A DNA stretch of 64,000 nt from Bryopsis sp. KO-2023 (Eukaryota > Chlorophyta > Ulvophyceae > Bryopsidales > Bryopsidaceae). The position numbers and the translations under genes are program-made. The notes beneath the pieces are model-generated. The model saw nothing but the letters and a program-made list of their open reading frames with translations, did no database searches and was not told the DNA's origin. The stretch is taken from positions 3,410,001-3,474,000 of the forward strand of contig BSYQ01000011.1 in assembly GCA_030272585.1 (NCBI GenBank), read 5' to 3'. Numbering within the stretch: the first letter of the stretch is position 1; every line of letters starts with the position of its first letter. Shown in pieces: positions 48,118-57,278 of this stretch.

Positions 48118-50466
48118 TCAGTTTAACGACCTTTTGGCCTGCCCCAACCTTGGGCAGGTATTGACCCTATGTCCTCCTTGTCCACATAAAAAACATTTCC
48201 CTTGAAAACCAGTTGGAGGCTGTCTTTTGGACTGGCCTGGTCTGTACCCAGATCCTGACCTTCCTTGATTGATTCTGTCAACCTTATTAGGATTAGGATT
48301 AGGATTAGGAGGAGGTCTTCTAGGCCTGCCTCCTGCATTTCTGTTTTGCTGCAGAGCATTAGCTCTGATTGGTGGTGCTTGTCTCCAATTCCTCCTTCTC
48401 CTATACTGAGGGGTCTGAGGTAAAGATATCTTCAGGCTTTCTAATCTTTCTGCCAGGATTATGGCTTGTTCTATGGACCTATTAGCTGAAGTTGCTACTT
48501 GCAGTCTAATATTTTCTTTAAGTCCATCAGTAAAAATTAAGTATTGTTCCTCTTCAGGAAGGTTAGGAACCCTTAATACCAACTTTCTGAACTGACTTAC
48601 ATAATCCCTGACTGAACCATGTTGTCGGACTTTTCTTAATTCTCTTCTAGCTTCATCAGAAACTATTGCTGTTTCAAAGGAAGCTCTGAGTTCATCAAGA
48701 AAATGTGCCCAATGATTGAAAGATCCTCTTTGGCCATTTGCAATTCTCAACTCTTGTACCCCAAGCCACTGTGCAGCAGATCCCATAAGATTCACCATCA
48801 TTACTTTAATCCACTGATTTTCTGCAATACCCAAACTTCTGAGGTATCTAGTCATTAATAACTGCCAATCTGTTACAGTGACAGTACCATCACCAGAATA
48901 GGCTTTTGGTAAAGGAATTTTTACTCCTTTAGGAAAATCATTAGGATTAGGCAACTGAGGTTGGTTTCCCAGATTTCCTGGTCCTCCTGGTCCTCCAGGA
49001 CCTCCTGGACCATTAGGTCCTGCTGGACCTCCAGGACCACCTGGACCATTAGGCCCTCCTGGGTAGTTGTTACTCCCATCAGGGTCATCATCTCCCCCTC
49101 CTCCTCCCCCACCATCACCACCTCTGTTACTTCCTCTCCTATTCCTAGGAGGTGGCTGTCCCAAAGAGGCATATGAGCCTATTGATGCAAAGGGATTTGC
49201 AGGAAGAGGTGTGGGTTGTCCAGCCTGAATAGGTGGAGCACTGAGAGGCAGGGAATGAGATGAGTTCCCTGTTCCATTCCCTAGGATTCCTGTCTGTCCT
49301 GGTGTCAAAATAGGGTAAAATATAGTGCTAGGACTCTGCCCAGTATGGTGAGAAATTGTCTGGGAGGTTACTCCCTCTGTAGAACTAATATTCATGTATG
49401 AAGACATTCCCGGTAAGACAACTCCTGGACTTGGCACATTGGGTGCTATGGATATTTGAGGGTTCCTGTTTATAGCAGCACTATTAGCAGCTGTTCTTGG
49501 TGGACGACTTGACGAGGCTACAGGAACCGTGGACACAGTGGGTGGAAGAACCTGCGTTTCGACAGGGTAGGCTTTAACCACAGTATGCTGTGGCATTCCT
49601 TTTTCAAGACGTTCCCAAAACTGTCGCGCCAGTTTAGGATCTGTAAGAGCCTTGAGAACAGCGTCTTGGTTAACGTCCTTGTTCTCTGTCTTTTTCCGTA
49701 AAGCTGTCTTTGTATTATTAAGATCTGTCTGCAGTTGGGTTACAGTCTCCCGAGTCCGATCTTTCAGAAGTTCTAACTCCTGTCGGTTTTGCTCGGTTTT
49801 AACCTGTAACTCACTCTGCAGTCTATCCTCAAACTCTTTAGTTCTCTGTTTGAGATCTTCGTTTACGGATTTAAGCCCTTCCAGTTCTGTCGTAGAGGCG
49901 AACTGTTGTGCTTCCACTTGAGCCCTTAGTTCGGCGTCAGTGTAGGTATTCTGTAAAACCAGATTCTCCGTCTGGGTTCGTAACCCTTCCACCTCACTTT
50001 CCGCATTCTGGCATCGTTTTTCCACTTCTTCCAGAGGCGCTTTCCAACCGTCCTCTATTTGTTCTAGCTTTGTATATACGTCCATAAAAGTGTGCTCGAG
50101 ACGATCTAACGTCTCTTGTCTTTGTCGAGCTTCGTCGACTTGCCGTTGGACAATTACAGCAACTCGTTCGTTCAGGTTACCGAACTCGCCCTCCACATTT
50201 TCGTGGATCTCCTGTATCGTGGAGTTCAGAGCCTGCTCGAGTTCCTGCTGTCGGTGTTCAACGTATTCCAGGTTTATCTCCTGGTTATGGACGTAGACAT
50301 TGTGCTGAACATTGTGCTGAACATTGACAGGTATTTCCCCTTCCGACTCAAGTTCCATAGAACTCTCCTCAAAGTTTTCTATTCCTTCCGGTTCGTTTTC
50401 GTAAGGAACTATTTCCTGTCCTTCGACTCTATCGTCGAAAGGTAGCTCTATCCTGGGAATATCCAT
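48118..50466 (-). CDS. gag: Ty3-type Gag, 782 aa
   Basis: ATG at 50466, stop TGA at 48120-48118. Residues 65-290 form a long predicted coiled coil, 430-500 is a Gly/Pro/Asp-rich linker, 510-680 is the retrotransposon Gag core (DWQLLMTRYLRSLG to AERLESLKI), and 758-771 is a CX2CX4HX4C zinc knuckle (C758, C761, H766, C771) preceded by an Arg-rich stretch. Gag forms the particle and binds RNA. It is unusually long for a Ty3 Gag because of the N-terminal coiled coil. An (PN)n stretch at 720-727 is encoded by a telomere-like GGATTA repeat. Confidence 0.93.
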   Translation of the reverse strand: MDIPRIELPFDDRVEGQEIVPYENEPEGIENFEESSMELESEGEIPVNVQHNVQHNVYVHNQEINLEYVEHRQQELEQALNSTIQEIHENVEGEFGNLNERVAVIVQRQVDEARQRQETLDRLEHTFMDVYTKLEQIEDGWKAPLEEVEKRCQNAESEVEGLRTQTENLVLQNTYTDAELRAQVEAQQFASTTELEGLKSVNEDLKQRTKEFEDRLQSELQVKTEQNRQELELLKDRTRETVTQLQTDLNNTKTALRKKTENKDVNQDAVLKALTDPKLARQFWERLEKGMPQHTVVKAYPVETQVLPPTVSTVPVASSSRPPRTAANSAAINRNPQISIAPNVPSPGVVLPGMSSYMNISSTEGVTSQTISHHTGQSPSTIFYPILTPGQTGILGNGTGNSSHSLPLSAPPIQAGQPTPLPANPFASIGSYASLGQPPPRNRRGSNRGGDGGGGGGGDDDPDGSNNYPGGPNGPGGPGGPAGPNGPGGPGGPGGPGNLGNQPQLPNPNDFPKGVKIPLPKAYSGDGTVTVTDWQLLMTRYLRSLGIAENQWIKVMMVNLMGSAAQWLGVQELRIANGQRGSFNHWAHFLDELRASFETAIVSDEARRELRKVRQHGSVRDYVSQFRKLVLRVPNLPEEEQYLIFTDGLKENIRLQVATSANRSIEQAIILAERLESLKISLPQTPQYRRRRNWRQAPPIRANALQQNRNAGGRPRRPPPNPNPNPNKVDRINQGRSGSGYRPGQSKRQPPTGFQGKCFLCGQGGHRVNTCPRLGQAKRSLN

Positions 50467-50713
50467 TTCTAGGGTAATTAGTATATTGACGCCTTTTCGC
50501 GTCTCGCTATCTCCTGTGGACGGTACTTCTGTCCACCTTTCTTTCAGGTGCTCTTAGTCGACTTTACTATTATATTTTCGCCAGCCACTTAGGGTTGGAC
50601 GAGCTAGAAACGTTGTCGTTCTTAGACGACACGCAATCGATTACGATCGCCGTTTCTTTCCGAGGTAAGCTTGGGTCAGTTCTTTTCTAACAAGGGTCGA
50701 GAGGTGAGGCGTA

Positions 50714-50730
50714 GTCCTGCTCCGAAACCA
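50714..50730 (-). promoter_or_regulatory. Primer-binding site
   Basis: Minus strand TGGTTTCGGAGCAGGAC begins 2 nt after the 5' LTR and complements a tRNA 3' end of the form ...GCTCCGAAACCA. The tRNA is not identified. Confidence 0.65.
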
Positions 50731-50817
50731 GTTGATGCGACAGATTTTCACAAGGTCAAACAACGGAGACACAGTTCCCAAAAAACAAGTTACACGGTTT
50801 CCAAGACAATCTCCCCC

Positions 50818-50824
50818 TTTTATA
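50818..50824 (-). promoter_or_regulatory. TATA box in the 5' LTR
   Basis: Minus-strand ATATAAAAGG in the middle of the LTR, where U3/R would be expected; same in the 3' LTR at 42221-42227. Confidence 0.6.
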
Positions 50825-50934
50825 TTCACGTTCTGTCCTCTCCTCATTCCTTATCCCATTGTGCTGTGGGCTATCATCCGATTACATCACCCATCACATC
50901 ACTCCCCTCATCCCTCACATAAGTGCAACACTAC

Positions 50935-51005
50935 GTACCACCTATGATTCGAACCCACGTCCTCCCTTACTAGAACACATCACTCTGACCACCTCATCGT
51001 GGTGC
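50935..51005 (-). other. tRNA-like segment in 5' LTR
   Basis: Same as 42338-42408; lies upstream of the TATA box on the transcribed strand. Confidence 0.35.
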
Positions 51006-51011
51006 TCTACA

Positions 51012-51038
51012 CTATAATTGAGCTCTCCTCAATTATAG
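51012..51038. repeat. LTR palindrome (5' LTR)
   Basis: Same 11-bp-arm palindrome as at 42415-42441. Confidence 0.8.
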
Positions 51039-51046
51039 CCGTATCA

Positions 51047-52267
51047 CCTCGCACACGTGGCATCGCTGAAGTCGGCACCCGGCCCCGTCTCTCCGCAACT
51101 CTCGCAAACATTGCCGTGCCAGGTAACGGTCTGCTCCAAGTGACGCTCCCAATCGCCAATCAGCTCGTCGACGCTCGTGCGTTTGAGATTTTGCCTGCGG
51201 ATCTTTTTTCTGGTCGCCCATTCCTCTTGTTGCTTTTTTCTCTTTCGCTCGTTTTCTTGTCTCGTGTTCTTGTCGGCCGCTTTCTTTTCGTTCGTGTCCG
51301 TTCTCTTTCGTTCCTCGCTCGCGTGTGTTTCACGCAACCCTTTTTTCTTTTCTTCCGTCGACTTTGACAGTCGCTCTCGTTTTTGCGATGCGAGCTTGTT
51401 AAGTCTTTCTTGTTTTTCTTTTTCGCTTCTCTCCGCAATTTTTTTCTTTTCCGCTTCCCTCAATTCCTTCGCTTTCTTTGCATCGCTTCGTTGCTTCCTC
51501 TTTCTTTCTCTCGCAAGGCGCCTTTTTCTTTCTTCTTTCGTTTCCGTTTCGGTTCCGGTTTTGTTTTCGAGTTGGGGAGTTCTATTTCCCACGATCGGCA
51601 CGTTAATATTCGCAAGTAATGAGGCCGGGGTGATCGCTTGGAGCTCGTTTCGCTCGTACACCCTGTCGTAGTGGTTGCCTTTCGTGTTACATAATCTAAC
51701 AAACACGTTATCCATGGCGCTGGTGGTAATCAAGGAAGTGGTGAACAAAGGATTGAATTTGAATACAGGGTAGTCACGTTGGTATAATTGTATTTCAAAA
51801 GGGGTTTGGAGGAGGGTCGCGGCCGCAAAAATAGTCCATGTGCTCGCCCACGTATCGTTGGACCGCATGTTATTTATCTTTATTTTTATTTCATCGACGG
51901 TGCACCCCTCAAAAGCGGCGAAAGCCACGGGGTGCGTCGCCGCCAGGTCGCATACCAAGGTTCGTAGGGTCCCCGCACTCGTTTCGTGCCCGCTTACTTC
52001 TTTGGATATGGCATTGAAAAAACACGCCCCGTCCGCTGAACTGTGATCGACAAAAAATTCTGCCCCTAGGGCCACGTTCATTTGCTCGTATAACGAAAAA
52101 TTTTGTCTCCCGTACGGGGAACTCGTCACCGGAGTGATCACGAAAGGATCACGAGAGATGACTCGCCTGTTTGGGATACCCAACCCCACGCACACTTGAT
52201 TCCTCCACATCCATCGAGCTTGCACGTCGGACCTTGTGAAGCTCCCCGTCTCCCCCACTGACGTCAT
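51047..52267 (-). pseudogene. OTU-Helitron gene copy 4, N-terminal 407 codons
   Basis: ATG at 52267; open to the Ty3 insertion point. Encodes the OTU region (DGAC intact, as in family A), coiled coil and the first zinc-ribbon cysteines. Up to about residue 345 the sequence follows family A (KELREAEKKKIAERSEKEK). From the RTSVDEL segment onward it follows family B. Truncated product if expressed; it would contain the OTU domain alone. Confidence 0.9.
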
Positions 52268-52435
52268 CTTTGTAAATATTCGAAAAAACAAACAAATTCA
52301 TTGAAATTCCGTGAATAGAGAGAAGATTCAAGGGGTTTCTTGGGCTGATTTTTCATGCGAAACACCCACGATAGTCAATGCCTCAGAAAATCATTTATTT
52401 GCACTCCATTAGGCTCAGACAATAGCTTTCTTTTG

Positions 52436-52442
52436 TTTTATA
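52436..52442 (-). promoter_or_regulatory. TATA-like box of Helitron U4
   Basis: TATAAAA on the minus strand about 170 nt upstream of the ATG at 52267. Inferred. Confidence 0.4.
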
Positions 52443-52807
52443 CAATATTTGGGTGGCCGAATCCCTCCCGACGTCCAGAAGTCGTCAAAGGACGATCGAC
52501 CTAAAGTTTTTCCTTTAAAACGCGACGAAATAGTATGTAGTGGCTTCCCCTCGACTCCACGTTTCCAACGCGCTTTGTTTCGTCGGAAACGACGCGGTAT
52601 AAAAGAAGTTATGAGGAAAAACATAAAGAATCTCAACAGGAGGGAGATCTTTTCGGCGACGAAGTTGGTTTCTCCCAAAAAAGAACGCGAACAAGGTGGA
52701 AGCAAGCCAAAAAAAGGAAAACAAACAAGAATAGGGAGAGGTTTCCCTAAAACCTTTTCTTTTCTTTTCTACCCCTGCATGTTTGAATTTCTAGGTCACA
52801 AGCCTTC

Positions 52808-52842
52808 AGGAGGTGTGGGAGTCGAACCCACTTCACCCTCCT
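52808..52842 (-). other. T-arm-like minihelix 1 (U4)
   Basis: Same AGGAGG/CCTCCT plus GTGGG-TTCGACT-CCCAC structure as in the other long units. Confidence 0.45.
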
Positions 52843-53492
52843 TCTTCTCTCACCTTGTTCGCGTTCTCGACACGCCTGCGTCGTCGCCTGCGTCGTCGCT
52901 CGTCGCCTTTTTTTCCTTCCTCGACTTTCCTTGCTCGAAGTCGTCAAGTCTGTGACAGGGACGCGATGAGAGTCAAATCACTCTTCCAGCTGCGTCATCC
53001 CTGAGGACTTTGATTTTTGCTGCACGGTTTCGGTGGGGTGGAATTGTCGGGGGGATCCGCGAGAACACTTTCTCAAGATATCGACATAGACTCGCTGCAT
53101 ATTTGGTATGTTTTGTTGTGAGCTCTTGTCTCGTGTTGTAAACGCGCTGTCGCTTGCCCTAGGGGGCTAAATGGCCCATCAGAACTTTTCTTTGCTCGCT
53201 GCCTTTGGTTTTGGCCCATCACACTTTTTAGTTTAACAGGTCGCTTCGCGCGCTGCGCAGCTCCCTCGTTCTCCGCCCGTTCGCTGCGCTTCGCTGTTAC
53301 CTGACCTCCCACCCGAGACACCACGCCACGTCACGCATCGGGGCAGAAACGAATCCGAATCCAGCCACTTGCCGTCGTCGTCGTTGTCGTCATTTTCATA
53401 AACCACTCGAAAAGACTCGAAAAGCCCTGCCTGGGTAAGGAGATAAGTTCAGGAAGAATGGTCGCCAGTCGAGAAATGGAGCGGCGTGGAAC

Positions 53493-53537
53493 AGAGGTGG
53501 ACGCAGGGTTCGAACAGGGTTCGACTCCCTGGCCTCT
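53493..53537 (+). other. T-arm-like minihelix 3
   Basis: Plus strand: outer stem AGAGG/CCTCT, 17-nt one-sided bulge, perfect T-arm CAGGG-TTCGACT-CCCTG. Lies in the unique part of the U4 leader. Confidence 0.4.
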
Positions 53538-54243
53538 CTTCGGATTTTCATCCGCGCAGACCAGGGCGTCCCCACCATGTGGACGTCGCTGGAATAGGGG
53601 AGGAACAAGGCGCTGAGCGTGGCGGGAGCGGCTTCTGGCAGTCGCGAGGGGGTGAGTAGGCAACGAAAGTGGAACTCCGACACTTAATTCAGCTGCAGGT
53701 GAAAAAGCAAAGAGAAAATCCGCCCATGCAGGTGGTAGGGCAGGCGTTTGGAAAGGGCCGGCTGTGAAAGGAAGACGTTTCGACGCAGGGGCAAGACGAA
53801 ACACTTCTTTTTTCTCTTTATTATTCCTTTTCTGTTTTGTTTTTTTTCGATTCCCTTGTATTTTCTCTTGTGTACTTCCTTTTCTTTCGTTTCTGTTTTT
53901 TTTCCGAACTCCGAGCAAACCAGATCCGGGCGAGGGCGCCGCGCGCAACGCCCTCGTTTTCTCCCAAGTCGCGGCAGCGCCTCCCCCCCTCGTTCTCCGC
54001 CAGTTCGCCGCGCTTCGCGCAGCGCCCTGGAAAGAATCGCGAAGTCGTTGGAGTCGGACCTGCGCTCCGCGCACGTCCGCCATGCGAGCGGCGTCGACCG
54101 ACATGGCGCTTCGAAAATCAGACATGCGAGCGCGGAGCGTGACCGGCGACGCAGGGACATTTTGCCTGTCGGCTAGTACCCTGCAACCCACCAAGCGGGT
54201 GGAGGGACATTTCGTTGGTCCGTGGAAAATCTTCATTACATTA

Positions 54244-54297
54244 CGATTTCCCAATTAACCGGTCTGTCTCATCGCTTTGACAGAGAGAGGGAAATCG
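54244..54297. repeat. Junction hairpin H9 (U4/S5)
   Basis: Arms CGATTTCCC/GGGAAATCG; inner stem CTGTC/GACAG. Left cassette type c variant; right flank AATGTAATGAGAATGG as at H8. Confidence 0.85.
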
Positions 54298-54514
54298 AAT
54301 GTAATGAGAATGGCGATATCCGACACAAAAAGTTGTGACACGAACGAGCACGTGAAAATAACACGGGAAGGACCAAACTTACAACGGATTAGAGCGAAAT
54401 AACCAGCCTTAGCAACATCTATGCATAATCTGAACTTCCACTCACATCACAATTATTATTTTTTTTATTTCCCATCCATATATCCGAACCAAACGTTATT
54501 CTTCCCTTATGTTG

Positions 54515-54730
54515 TGTTAGAATTTCTGGAACGTAGTGAGTTAAAGGACGCACATTTAACGAAGTAGAAGAGGGGTGTGTAAGAGGAGTGAGAAGAAGGG
54601 CAGAATATGATCAGGTACAAGAAGTAATGCTGTAGTGCAGAGGGAAGGAAAGGCAATAAATACGAAAAAACGAAAGGGAAAAGAAACTTGGTTTTGTAAG
54701 TTTGTTTTCGTTTTACCCAGTTTTCTTACA
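54515..54730. repeat. Solo LTR, 216 bp
   Basis: Starts TGTTAGAA, ends TTCTTACA, and is flanked by the 5-bp duplication TGTTG (54510-54514 and 54731-54735). The same trailer in other units has no insert here. The ends resemble Ty1/copia LTRs; no internal region is present, so it is read as an LTR-LTR recombination product. Confidence 0.75.
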
Positions 54731-55673
54731 TGTTGTTTTCTATTTTTTCTTTTTCTTTTTCCTTTTTTTTCCTCAATTCCTATATCCAAACCGAACGATA
54801 TTCTTTCCTTATTTTTATTTTAAAGTTTTTATTTTTATTTTTTTAAGTTTTTCTCTGATTCCAAAACGAACCTGTGGGTCGCGATCGCCGAAAGCGCGTC
54901 GCACTGCACGCAGCACCCTCGTTTTTTCCCAAGTCGCGGCAGTCGGACATGGGAGCAGCGCGCAGCTCGTGGCTCATCACACTGTTCAAACTTTTTTTTC
55001 GAACTCCCAGCGAACCAGACCTGGGCGAGGGCGCCGCGCGCAGCGCCCTCGTTTTCTCCAAGTCGCATCAGTCGGCCTGCGCTGCGCACAGCGCCCTTCC
55101 CCAAGGCGCAGCGCGCAGCTCCCTGGCACATCACACTTTTTAATTCGTCGATCTTTTTTTTTTTCGAACTTCCAACGAACCAGACCTGGGCGAGGGCGCA
55201 GCGCGCAACGCCCTCGTTTTCTCCAAGTCGCATCAGTCGGCCTGCGCTGCGCGCAGCTCCCTCACCCAAGGCGCAGCGCGCACCTTCCCCACCATCACAC
55301 TTTTTAATTTCAGAGGTCGCTGCGCAGCGCGCAGCTCCCTCGCCCTTCACCCCTGTCACTTTGACAGATCGCTGCGCAGCGCGCAGCTCCCTGGCCCCTC
55401 ACACTTTCCAAGCGGTCGCTCCGCTGCGCGCAGCTCCCTCACCCTCACTTTTTTTACTTTGATAGGTCGCTGCGCTGCCCCCAGCGACCTCGCCCATCAC
55501 CATTTCAAAAGAGCGAGCTGCGCAGCGCGCAGCTCCCTCGCCCTTTCAGTTCCGACTTTGCTGCGCTGCGCTTCGCACAGCAAAGTCCACAGTGCGACCC
55601 TTTCGAAAACGAGATGCTGTCCCCACAGATTTTGAAAAAAGACGACCAGCGTGAAAGAAAGAGAAAAACCTCG

Positions 55674-55715
55674 CACTTGAGTGGCGAAACTGGAGGTTCG
55701 ACTCCTCCACAAGTG
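55674..55715 (+). other. T-arm-like minihelix 4
   Basis: Plus strand: outer stem CACTTG/CAAGTG, 12-nt one-sided bulge, perfect T-arm GGAGG-TTCGACT-CCTCC. Unique sequence within S5. Confidence 0.45.
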
Positions 55716-56010
55716 TTCTCTGTAGCTCCTCCGCCCTTTAGGTTTCGACTTCGCTGCGCTTGCGCCTCCCCCCCTCGTTCTCCGCCAGTTCGCTGCGCTT
55801 CGCGCAGCGCCCTGGAAAGAATCGCAAAGTCGTTGGAGTCGGACCTGCGCTCCGCGCATGTCCGCCATGCGAGCGGCGTCGACCGACATGGCGCCTCGAA
55901 AATCAGACATGCGAGCGCGGAGCGTGACCGGCGACGCAGGGAAAATCGCCCTCAGGGCTAGTACCCTGCGGGGACAAAACTGATGATCCTCGGAAAATCT
56001 CATTAACATT

Positions 56011-56064
56011 CGATTTCCCAATTAACCGGTCTGTCTCATCGCTTCGACAGAGAGAGGGAAATCG
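56011..56064. repeat. Junction hairpin H10 (S5/S6)
   Basis: Arms CGATTTCCC/GGGAAATCG; inner stem CTGTC/GACAG. Left cassette type b. Confidence 0.85.
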
Positions 56065-57238
56065 AACGTAACAGTTGTTCGTTTTTTTTTTGTTTTTTTT
56101 TCGAACTCCCAGCGAACGAACTCCCAGCGAACGAACTCCCAGAGAACCACAATCTGTAAGTTACATTCGATTTCCCTTTTTCCATTAGGTAACCCCTTTT
56201 TCGTTTTTTTTTTGTTTCGAACTCCCAGCGAACCAGAAGTCGGACTGGCGCGACTAGGGAAAAAACTTGGGTTTTTTTTTTTTTTTTCTAACTCCGAGCG
56301 AATCAGATCTGGGCTAGGGCGCTGCGCGCAGCACCCTCGTTTTTTTCCAAGTCGCAGAAGTCGGACTGGCGCGACTTGGAAAAAAACGTGGTTTTTTTTT
56401 TTTTTTTTTTCGAAACCAAATCTGCGCGAGGGCGTCGCGCGCAGCGCCCTCGTTTTTTCCAAGTCGCGCCAGTCGCGCAGCGCCCTTTCCCAAGGCGCAG
56501 CGCGCAGCTCCCTCACCATCACACTTTTAAAGTGGTCGCTGCGCTGTGCCCAGCGACCTCACCCATCACTTTTTTTAACTAAACAGGTCGCTGAGCTGCC
56601 CCCAGCGACCTCGCCCATCACATTTTAAAAGGAGCGAGCTGCGCAGCGCGCAGCTCCCTGGCCCATCACACTTTTTAAGTCGACAGGTCGCTGCGCGCTA
56701 CACAGCTCCCTCGCCCATCACCTCTTTATTTGACAGGTCGCTGCGCAGCGCGCAGCTCCCTCGCCCTTTCACTCTCGAGGCTCCCTGTCCCATCAGTTTA
56801 TTCAAGAGGTCGCTGCGCTACGCGCAGCTCCCTGGCGCTGCGAGCACCTCCCTCACCATCACATTTTTTAATTTCAAAAATTGCTGCGCTGCCCCCAGCG
56901 ACCTCGCCCATCACACTTGTTACCTCGACAGGTCGCTGCGCGCTGCGCAGCTCCCTCGCCCTTTCAGTTTTCGACTTTACTTCACTTTTCCTTTTCTTTT
57001 CCCTTCGCGCAGCGCCCTGGAAAACTCGCAAAGTCGTTGGAGTCGGACCTGCGCTCCGCGCATGTCCGCCATGCGAGCGGAGTCGCCCGACATGGCGCTT
57101 CGAAAATCAGACATGCGAACGAGGAGCGTGACCGGCGACGCAGGGACATTTTGCCTTCGGGCTAGTACCCTGCAAGCGGAGAGAGGGACATTTCGTCCTC
57201 TTAAGGAAAATCTTCATTACATTACGATTTCCCAATTA
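56025..57238 (-). mobile_element. S6: short non-autonomous unit, 1214 bp
   Basis: No gene. Parallels S2: CGAACTCCCAGCGAA repeats, a TTCGATTTCCC-like internal arm, CCAAGTCGCG inverted repeat, GC-rich monomers (56490-56960), 5' subterminal block. It ends with a type-c cassette instead of type b. Confidence 0.7.
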
Positions 57239-57278
57239 ACCGGTCCGTCTCATCGCTTCGACGGAGAGAGGAAAATCG
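57225..57278. repeat. Junction hairpin H11 (S6/S7)
   Basis: Arms CGATTTCCC/GGAAAATCG; inner stem CCGTC/GACGG. Left cassette type c; right side as H6. Confidence 0.85.

Larger units (their letters stand above)
42136..51046 (-). mobile_element. Ty3-type LTR retrotransposon with chromodomain, 8911 bp
   Basis: 314-bp LTRs (TG...CA) at 42136-42449 and 50733-51046, flanked by the 5-bp target duplication CCTCG (42131-42135 and 51047-51051). The LTRs look identical, implying recent insertion. Order on the minus strand: LTR, primer-binding site, gag, pol, third frame, polypurine tract, LTR. Untranslated stretches are 50467-50732 (leader), 43741-43972 and 42465-42927 (3' region); no further genes seen in them. 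Pol order PR-RT-RH-IN-chromodomain fits a chromovirus. Confidence 0.97.
50733..51046 (-). repeat. 5' LTR of the Ty3 element
   Basis: 314 bp, apparently identical to 42136-42449; the promoter copy for the element. Confidence 0.97.
36617..54257 (-). mobile_element. U4: Helitron unit interrupted by a Ty3 retrotransposon
   Basis: Without the nested element and one target duplication, the unit is about 8.7 kb. The gene is mostly family B-like but its N-terminal part and proximal leader are family A-like. The leader departs from all other copies after about 53097 and lacks the 180-bp repeats and minihelix 2. It ends at H9 with a type-c cassette. Confidence 0.8.
52268..54257 (-). other. U4 leader, no gene
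   Basis: To about 53097 it follows the standard leader (TATA-like box, minihelix 1). From 53098 to about 53900 the sequence is unique in this window and includes minihelix 3 and TTCGAACAGGGTTCGACTCC. It then rejoins the GC-rich block, 5' subterminal block and a type-c cassette. The 180-bp repeats are missing. Confidence 0.6.
54258..56024 (-). mobile_element. S5: short unit that is an internal-deletion derivative of a long unit
   Basis: From 54298 to about 54860 it matches the trailer of the long units (compare 36656-37000), interrupted by a solo LTR. It then passes directly into the GC-rich leader block (GCGATCGCCGAAAGCGCG, as at 3845), the 5' subterminal block and a type-b cassette. The whole gene and most of the leader are absent. 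Minihelix 4 lies at 55674-55715. Confidence 0.7.

Noticed and set aside
48289-48315. Telomere-like TTAGGA repeats
   Set aside because: Inside gag, encoding an Asn-Pro repeat; too short and impure for a telomeric site.
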